Source of the DNA: Aquilaria yunnanensis
Lineage: Eukaryota > Streptophyta > Magnoliopsida > Malvales > Thymelaeaceae
Direction: 5' to 3'
DNA length: 64,000 bases
NCBI GenBank assembly: GCA_039654915.1
Contig: CM077597.1
Span: 86,492,001 to 86,556,000 of the forward strand
In this document: positions 57,676-64,000 of the stretch, piece after piece
How positions within the stretch are numbered: the first letter of the stretch is position 1
Layout of the letters: every line of letters starts with the position of its first letter
Made by a program: the position numbers and the translations under genes
The notes under the pieces: model-generated
What the model was told of the DNA's origin: nothing
Database searches by the model: none
Seen by the model: only the letters and a program-made list of their open reading frames with translations

Positions 57676-60600
57676 ACCCAAGACTCTCTTTGATGACAAT
57701 GAAAGAATGAACTTTGATAATCCTGTAAACACTACCGACTCGGATGACGAAGATCTTCAAGTATCTCCTGAGCTATTAAAAATGATTGAGCGAGATGAAA
57801 AAGAAAGAGCAACAAGTCAAGAACCAACTGAGGTATTCAACCTGGGAGACAGTCAGGATGTAAAAGAAGTCAAGATTGGCACTTTATTCCCTCCTGAAGA
57901 AAAAGAAGAATTAGTCCATTTATTGAAAGAATATGTGGATGTGTTTGCTTGGTCATACCAAGATATGCCTGGCTTAAGCTCAGACATAGTACTACACAAA
58001 ATACCCTTGAAACCTGGGGCGAAGCCTGTCAGACAAAAGTTACGAAGATTAAAGCCGGATCTAATCTTAAGAGTGAAAGATGAGATTCGAAAGCTGTGGG
58101 ATGCAGGATTCCTTGGGGTCGCTGAATATACAGAATGGGTGGTTAACATTGTTCCAGTCGAAAAGAAAGAAAGCGGGAAACTAAGAGTTTGTCAGGACTA
58201 CCGGCCATTGAACGAAGCCAGTCCTAAAGATAACTTCCCACTTCCTCACATTGATACGCTGGTGGATAATACCGCAGGAAACTCCTATTTTTCCTTCATG
58301 GATGGCTTCTCTGGATACAATCAAATCAAACTTGATCCAGATGATATGATAAAAACTGCCTTTATAACCCTTTGGGGTACCTTCTACTACAAGGTGATGC
58401 CTTTTGGGTTAAAGAATGCTGGTGCTACATATCAAAGAGCCATGGTTGCATTATTCCATGACATGATGCATAAAGAAATTGAAGTATATGTAGACGACAT
58501 GATCGCCAAAACTTTCACTGCTAAGGGGCATCTAAAAGTGCTAAGAAAACTATTCGATAGACTTCGCAAATATCAACTGAAGTTGAATCCTGCCAAATGT
58601 ATTTTTGGAGCCTCTTCAGGAAAGTTATTGGGTTTCATGGTCAGCAAGGATGGGATTCGAGTTGACCCGAGTAAAGTCAAAGCAATACAAGAAATGCAAC
58701 CCCCGAAGACTCCAAAACAAGTAAGAAGTTTTCTGGGCAGAATCAACTTCATAGCAAGGTTCATTTCACAATTGACATCCAAGTGTGAACCTCTTTTCAA
58801 ATCACTGAAGAAGAACAATCCGATCGAGTGGAATAACGAATGCCAAAAAGCATTCGAGAAAATCAAGCAATATCTATCAAATCCACCAGTCTTGGTACCA
58901 CCCCGATCTGGAGAATCGTTGATTCTATATTTATCCATACAGGATTCTTCATTAGGATCCGTATTGGGTCAACGTGATGAGACAGGCAAGAAAGAGCATG
59001 CAATTTACTATTTGAGCAAGAAGCTTACCACATATGAAGCGAAATACTCAATAGTAGAAAAGTCCTGTTGTGCCCTTGCATGGGTAGCACACCGACTACG
59101 ACACTACATGCTCAACAACACCACATTGCTAATCTCCAAGACTGATCCCATTAAGTACATTTTTGAAAAACCAGCTTTATCAGGCAGGATCGCAAAATGG
59201 CAAATGCTGTTGTCTGAATACGACATACAGTATGTCACCCAAAAGGCTGTAAAAGGGAGTGTGATTGCTGAATATCTGGCTGATAGAGCATTGGATGATT
59301 ATGAGCCAATGAAAATGGAGTTTCCTAATGGAGATATAATGACAATAGAACAAGAAGTCTCTAAAGATGATGAAACATGGAAAATGGCATTCGATGGAGC
59401 ATCTAATGCTTTGGGACAAGGGATTGGAGCCATACTCATCTCTCCAAGTGGAGAGCAATTCCCTCTTACAGCAAAAATTACATTTCCTTGTACCAACAAT
59501 ATAGTAGAGTATGAGGCATGTGCTATGGGACTCCAAATGGCACTGGAATTGAAAGTGCGAGATCTCCGAGTTTATGGGGATTCCGCATTAGTCATATATC
59601 AAATCAACGGAGAATGGGAGACAAGGGATTCAAAATTGATCCCTTACCAAAAGCTCATACTAGACTTGGCTCGAAAATTCAACAGTATAAGCTTCCATCA
59701 TCTTCCAAGGGAAGATAATCAAATACCGGATGCTTTAGCTACTTTGGCTGTTATGTACAAGATCAGTGACCCCGAGCATACTCCTGTGTTCGAGATGAGA
59801 ATAATAGATTCTCCAGCTTATTGCATGAGCATCGAAGAAGAATTGGATGGAAAGCCTTGGTATCACGATATCAAGAAATACCTCCAAGAAAGAGTATATC
59901 CACCAGAAGTATCAGAAAATGACAAGAAATTTCTACGAAGATTGTCAATGGGTTTTCTTTTAAACCTAGACATACTTTACAAGAAAACCCCAGACTCGAT
60001 GCTACTTCGCTGTGTAGATACTCATGAAGCACGAAAGATCATGGAAGAAGTTCATTCTGGAATATGTGGAGCACACACTAGTGGTCATACCATGGCAAGA
60101 CAAATAATGAGGGCTGGTTACTATTGGCTCACATTGGAAAGTGATTGCGTCAATCACGTAAGAAAATGTCACAAATGCCAAATATATGCCAACAAGATCC
60201 AAGCTCCACCTGTTCCTCTTAATGTAACAGCAATACCTTGGCCTTTTGCCATGTGGGGAATCGATGTTATTGGAGCGATTACCCCTAAAGCTTCCAATGG
60301 TCACAAATTCATCCTAGTTGCAATTGACTACTTTACTACATGGGTAGAAGCTGTGTCTTATGCAAGCGTAACTCAAAAGGTGGTATGCCGGTTCATTAAG
60401 AAAGAAATCATTTGTCGCTATGGACCGCCAGAGTGTATCATCTCAGACAATGCCACGAACCTGAATAATGCAATGATGCAGACTTTATGCCGGCAATTCA
60501 AAATCAAGCATCTCAATTCAGCACCTTATCGACCGATGATGAATGGTGCAGTAGAAGCGGCCAATAAAAATATCAAGAGAATTGTTGAAAAGATGATCGT

Positions 60601-61105
60601 CACTTACAAGGACTGGCATGAGATGTTACCTTTTGCACTGCATGCTTATAGAACTTCTACCCGTACTTCTACTGGAGCAACACCTTTTTCTCTGGTATAC
60701 GGTATGGAGGCTGTATTGCCCATCGAAGTTGAAATTCCTTCATTAAGGGTACTAATGGATACTCAATTAGGAGAAGCAGAATGGGTCAAAGCTAGATACG
60801 TGCAATTAAATCTAATTGATGAAAGAAGAATGATAGCCCTCTGCCATGGGCAACTTTATCAAAGAAGGATGATTCGTGCTTACAACAAAAAGGTTCGCCC
60901 ACGACAATTTCACGAAGGTGACATAGTGCTCAAGAAAATTTTACCCATGCAACATGATTCAAGAGGAAAATGGACACCAAATTATGACGGGCCATATGTC
61001 GTGAAGAAAGCATTTTCAGGAGGGGCACTAATTCTGACAGAAATGGATGGACGAGAATTACCGAAGCCAGTAAATTCGGATGCAGTAAAGAAATACTTTG
61101 CATAA
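57676..61105 (+). CDS. Reverse transcriptase-RNase H-integrase of element B
   Basis: The frame is open from the splice acceptor; the first ATG is at 57707 (1132 residues, numbering from there). RT carries YVDDM (D263, D264). A first RNase H (about 405-540) lacks the normal catalytic Asp context (LYLSIQDSSLGS). A second, complete RNase H follows with FDGAS (D563), YEACAMG, GDSALVI and DNQIPDALA. Integrase follows with HHCC and D853, D914 and E950 (DD35E spacing). The dual RNase H is a known Tat trait in which the second copy is thought to supply activity. The product copies RNA into cDNA and integrates it. No break is seen. Confidence 0.93.
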
Positions 61106-62467
61106 TGAAGAAATTTTCAAACAGAAGGGGAGAAGTGGATACAGGGTTACCAAAGTTTATTTGATCAAAGTTGTCAAAGAGAGCTTTCTTCTCTTACACT
61201 TTCATTATCTATCTGTACCCAAGATTTTCATATTACTCATAAATAAAAAGCCAATTTTCTTTAACTTGCCTTAGATTCTCACGTTCAAAATGCTAAAGTC
61301 GCTTCTATCCAGTTCTTTTCCTTCAAATCTCACATTCTTACTAGCCTTAAGTGTGCAATAAATTATGACTTTTGAAGGAAGAATAGTAATAATTAAAAAT
61401 TAGAAAAAACAAAGACCGTAGATTACTTTGATAAGCTTTATGAATTAAAACAGGTAAGATTGAGGTCCTGCTTTGCGAGCGGCACAGAACATAGGCTAAC
61501 AAAGAAGAAGGAGTAACAAATCTTTGGGAGATAGCCTTGGTGGTAGCCTGAATGATCGCTTCAGAAGTCTTAACACGTCCATGTCAGCAAGAAAGAATCA
61601 TACTCACGAATATCTCAACAGGGACAATTATCCAGAGAGGCATAAAGTACGAGGCGGACATTAAGGAAATTGAAGCCAAAATTTAAGAACAAATCAAGGA
61701 AAGAAGATTTTTGAAAAGAGTTAGGCTTTTGAGACAATGGACAACAGCTGGAAAGCGAGACAATGAACAACAGCTGGAAAGCAAGACAATGAACAACAGC
61801 TGGAAAGTGAAACAATGGACAACAGTTGGAAAGCATAAAGAGATTCAACGATAGAAGGCAATTACAAAGAGGATCCAGTAAAGCAAAGATATAAAAAATA
61901 AATCCATCAGTTACACATGCTCTGCATTCATGCATTTCACATCATGCATGCATGGCATACAGAACAAGGATCAAATGGGAAGCGTATCCACCGCACAGTC
62001 ACAGCAGTATAAGCTGACGTCTCAGTGACATCCGTTTTTACCAATCTACCGCTGGATGCACAGCTGATATAGTGGACCCAGCCCCATCAGCAATTCAAGG
62101 ATAAAGTAGACAATATTGTCAAAATCCTGGTAATCAATTCAATAATCGAGGCTACACCGGGATGGACAGAATTGACGCCAGCTTAGCGGTATCCAAGATA
62201 AGAAATAACTATGGTCAAAGATAAGTGCGGATATCGAGAAATATTGTCGTCGAAAGCAGACAATGGATTCAATAATCAAGGACTGGATCAATGTCATGCC
62301 TGATGAGATATCAAAGATAAGAAATATCTATGATACTAAAATAAAGCAGGATCCACTTTTCCGGTTAAACGGCGGATACGGTACTCCGTGACTCTCAAGT
62401 CGGTTCTCTCAGTTGCCCATAATAACTGATACCTTCACCCCTTCTTTCTTTTACTTCCTCCTAGAAA
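61106..62467 (+). other. Spacer between integrase and accessory array (element B)
   Basis: Homologous to 1218-2708 of element A, with a 26 bp minisatellite expanded at 61731-61834 and diverged forms of the 118 bp repeats at about 62098-62345. The minus-strand open stretch at 61615-61935 reflects the minisatellite and is not called. The last 110 bases (62358-62467) are a leader shared with copy A1. Confidence 0.65.
61731..61834 (+). repeat. 26 bp minisatellite, four units
   Basis: Units start at 61731, 61757, 61783 and 61809, each a variant of a purine-rich start followed by ACAACAGCTGGAAAGC. Element A has a single equivalent. Confidence 0.9.
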
Positions 62468-63016
62468 ATGGATCCTACTTTTTCTGCCTTGCGAAAGTAT
62501 TTCCCTTCTCTCCCAATGAACATCCTAAAAAAGATCTACCGAGTTCGCTGTGAACGATTAAGAGCTCTGATGCACAAAGGAATACCTGAAGATGTACGGT
62601 GGTTAATCGAAGCCAAGGTTCGTCTGGCAGGTGAAATCCCAGAGACATTTGCATCTTACATGCCTGGTGTTGGCAAAAGTTCTTATGCCAGAAAAAGAAG
62701 AGCGAAAAGATTACAAGTCTGCCATAAATGTGGTAGGTGGACTTGTAAAACTAGGTGTCGTTCTTTAGGAATGATCTCCAATAATCGAGAAGATAAAATA
62801 CGGTTCATTAAGAATGGCTTGAGTAAGGACTCATTGGATGATATCCAATTGACTCTTGAGACGCATTCTTGTGGATCTGTGCAACGTGAAATTCTTGATT
62901 TATGGAGTATTTTTCATGAAGAACGAGACCGTTACAGTCCCGGGAATCTGACTTTAAACGACCCTGTTTGCCGGTTTGTAAGAAAGCTGGATGGGAAGCA
63001 GATCCTCGACTCATAG
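62468..63016 (+). CDS. Accessory finger protein, alpha type, copy B1 (intact)
   Basis: 182 residues from ATG 62468. Cysteines 85, 88, 93 and 97 form C-x2-C-x4-C-x3-C directly after the basic run YARKRRAKRLQV (73-84). H133 and C135 (ETHSCG) and C168 are also conserved among copies. A Gly-Lys-Ser precedes the basic run. No transmembrane segment or signal peptide is seen; the basic run could act as a nuclear localisation or RNA-binding segment. It follows integrase by 1.36 kb and its 5' leader (62358-62467) matches that of A1. Nucleic-acid binding is inferred from the basic run plus finger. The exact family is unrecognised. Confidence 0.78.
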   Translation: MDPTFSALRKYFPSLPMNILKKIYRVRCERLRALMHKGIPEDVRWLIEAKVRLAGEIPETFASYMPGVGKSSYARKRRAKRLQVCHKCGRWTCKTRCRSLGMISNNREDKIRFIKNGLSKDSLDDIQLTLETHSCGSVQREILDLWSIFHEERDRYSPGNLTLNDPVCRFVRKLDGKQILDS

Positions 63017-63058
63017 AAGCCGTTAATGCCGTTACTGGACGTAAAACCAGTGGAAGAT

Positions 63059-63185
63059 GTGAGCCACAGTCACAATTACTGTACATACAGTTTGTTATAT
63101 TTGGAAAAATTTGCATTTTCTTTTGACAGATGTACATGCTCCCCTAAGTGTAATCGACACGTTATCCCTTTTCATCACTATAAAT
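63059..63185 (+). promoter_or_regulatory. Cassette promoter for copy B2 with TATAAAT box
   Basis: The conserved block starts at 'gtgagccacagtcac' and includes 'actgtacat', 'ttttgaca', 'acacgttatccctttt' and TATAAAT at 63179-63185, 121 bases before the ATG of B2. Confidence 0.68.
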
Positions 63186-63305
63186 GCGTGTTCTTCCTTC
63201 TGATTAAACAACAGATAAGATACCCCGTGACTTCTAAAGTCGATTATTCCAGTTTCCTGCAATAACTGATTCATTTCCCTCTTCTCTCAAATTCTTCTCT
63301 CATCA

Positions 63306-63854
63306 ATGGATTCTACTCTTTCTGTACTGCGAAAATACTTTCCTTCCCTCCCACTAAAAGTCCTTAAAAAGATCTACCTTGCTAGATGTGAAAGAATCAG
63401 AGTTTTTACACGCAAAGGCATTCCCGATAATGTGCAGTGGATAATTGAAGCTAAGGTCCGTTTGGCGGGTGAAGTTCCAGATGCATTTATGCCCCGCATG
63501 CCCGGTTTAGGTAAAAGCCGTTATGCCAAAAGGCGAAGAGCAAAGAGACTAGGCGTGTGTTATAAATGTGGGCGATGGAATTGTAATACTAAATGTCGCT
63601 CTTTAGGATACATCTCCATAAATCGTGAAGATAAAAGAAAATTCATTAAGAATGGCCTGCGTAAGGAGTCTCTGAAAGATATCCGAAAGACTCTTGAAAC
63701 GCATTCTTGTGGAAAAGTGCAAGGTGAAATTATCGGTTTATGGAGGACTTACCATAAAGAACGAAACCGTTACAGTTTTGGGAATGTGATTTTAAACGAC
63801 CCCGTTTGTCAGTTTGTAAGAAAACTAGATGGGAAGCAAATCCCCGACTTATAG
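63306..63854 (+). CDS. Accessory finger protein, beta type, copy B2 (intact)
   Basis: 182 residues from ATG 63306 to TAG at 63852-63854. It is the intact counterpart of the broken beta copies A2 and A3 and is roughly 70% identical to the alpha copy B1 by eye. The basic run YAKRRRAKRLGV is followed by CYKCGRWNCNTKC, the same four-Cys spacing. ETHSCG and the DPVCQFVRKLDGKQI tail are kept. It has its own TATA box, so it is likely transcribed separately from the genomic-length retrotransposon RNA. Function is inferred only: nucleic-acid binding. Confidence 0.78.
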   Translation: MDSTLSVLRKYFPSLPLKVLKKIYLARCERIRVFTRKGIPDNVQWIIEAKVRLAGEVPDAFMPRMPGLGKSRYAKRRRAKRLGVCYKCGRWNCNTKCRSLGYISINREDKRKFIKNGLRKESLKDIRKTLETHSCGKVQGEIIGLWRTYHKERNRYSFGNVILNDPVCQFVRKLDGKQIPDL

Positions 63855-63895
63855 AAGGCATTGAAGCCATTACTGGACATGAATTAGTGGAAGAT

Positions 63896-64000
63896 GAGAG
63901 CCACAGTCATGATTGCTGTACATATAAGCTGTCATTTGTCTTTTCTTTTGGCAATAATGTACTTACTTCCGTAAGTGTAATAAACGCATTATCCTTTCAT
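63896..64000 (+). promoter_or_regulatory. Start of a third cassette promoter in element B (cut by window end)
   Basis: The sequence after B2 repeats the conserved block (gagagccacagtcatgat, ttttggcaataatgtactt, gcattatcctttcat). It ends exactly where the TATAAAT box follows in other cassettes, so at least one more cassette lies beyond the window. Confidence 0.7.

Larger units (their letters stand above)
47830..64000 (+). mobile_element. Tat/Ogre-type Ty3/gypsy retrotransposon B (5' LTR to accessory array)
   Basis: Element B starts with TGTTGACACCC at 47830 and extends past the window. Order: 3.83 kb LTR, tRNA primer site, ORF1, gag-protease, intron candidate, RT-dual RNase H-integrase, spacer, accessory cassettes. 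An ORF before gag, an intron between protease and RT, two RNase H domains and very long LTRs are known hallmarks of the Ogre/Tat lineage. All catalytic residues in protease, RT, second RNase H and integrase are present; the only clear break seen is one TAG in ORF1. Confidence 0.92.

Noticed and set aside
61615..61935. Minus-strand frame of 106 codons with repeated Cys/Leu-rich segments
   Set aside because: The repeats come from the 26 bp minisatellite; the corresponding region of element A does not keep the frame.

Overview
The window is repeat-rich nuclear DNA of a seed plant, most likely a eudicot. The evidence is plant-type Tat/Ogre, Athila and chromovirus Ty3/gypsy retrotransposons, a plant L1-type LINE with a DUF4283-like ORF1, Mutator- and Harbinger-type DNA transposons, and AT-rich intergenic sequence with TA and ATTAG microsatellites. 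No ordinary host gene, rRNA or tRNA gene was recognised. The species cannot be named from the sequence.

Layout. (1) 1-10489 is the 3' part of a Tat/Ogre-type element, called A: integrase tail, spacer, an accessory gene array, a hairpin-rich tandem array, polypurine tract and a 2.9 kb 3' LTR. (2) 10490-15246 and 25196-26205 are the two halves of a decayed minus-strand Athila-type element. Element A cuts it on the left, and a chromovirus sits inside its 5' LTR. (3) 15247-25190 is that chromovirus: complete and young, with two 2525 bp LTRs, a CTATA target duplication and one open gag-pol frame. (4) 26206-47829 is old intergenic DNA. It holds a degenerate LINE (about 29.0-33.2 kb, minus), a Harbinger MITE (33640-34498), two long-TIR Mutator-like elements (34804-35903 and 40228-41374), and a Tat/Retand-like 3' end with an antisense ORF (36.5-39.7 kb). 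(5) 47830-64000 is a second, much better preserved Tat/Ogre element, called B: a 3.83 kb 5' LTR, tRNA-primer binding site, ORF1 (one nonsense codon), gag-protease, a 197 nt intron candidate, RT/dual RNase H/integrase, and the start of the same accessory array. The window ends inside that array.

The most unusual content is the accessory array downstream of integrase in A and B. It consists of repeated cassettes. In the later cassettes a conserved promoter with a TATAAAT box precedes a roughly 182-codon intronless gene for a small basic protein with a C-x2-C-x4-C-x3-C finger. A has three copies (one open, two broken). B shows two open copies and the promoter of a third. In A the last cassette has the same type of promoter but carries instead an intronless, now broken, LONELY GUY (LOG)-type cytokinin-activating enzyme gene. 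Four 87 bp repeats lie upstream of it. The finger protein has an arginine/lysine-rich run directly before its CxxC finger. This recalls the cysteine-rich nucleic-acid-binding proteins of some filamentous plant RNA viruses, but that link is a hypothesis.

If correct, these retrotransposons carry a set of independently promoted cargo genes: a putative nucleic-acid-binding, perhaps silencing- or transcription-modulating, protein and a captured hormone-activation enzyme. The usual ORF1, gag-protease and RT-RNase H-integrase would supply replication.
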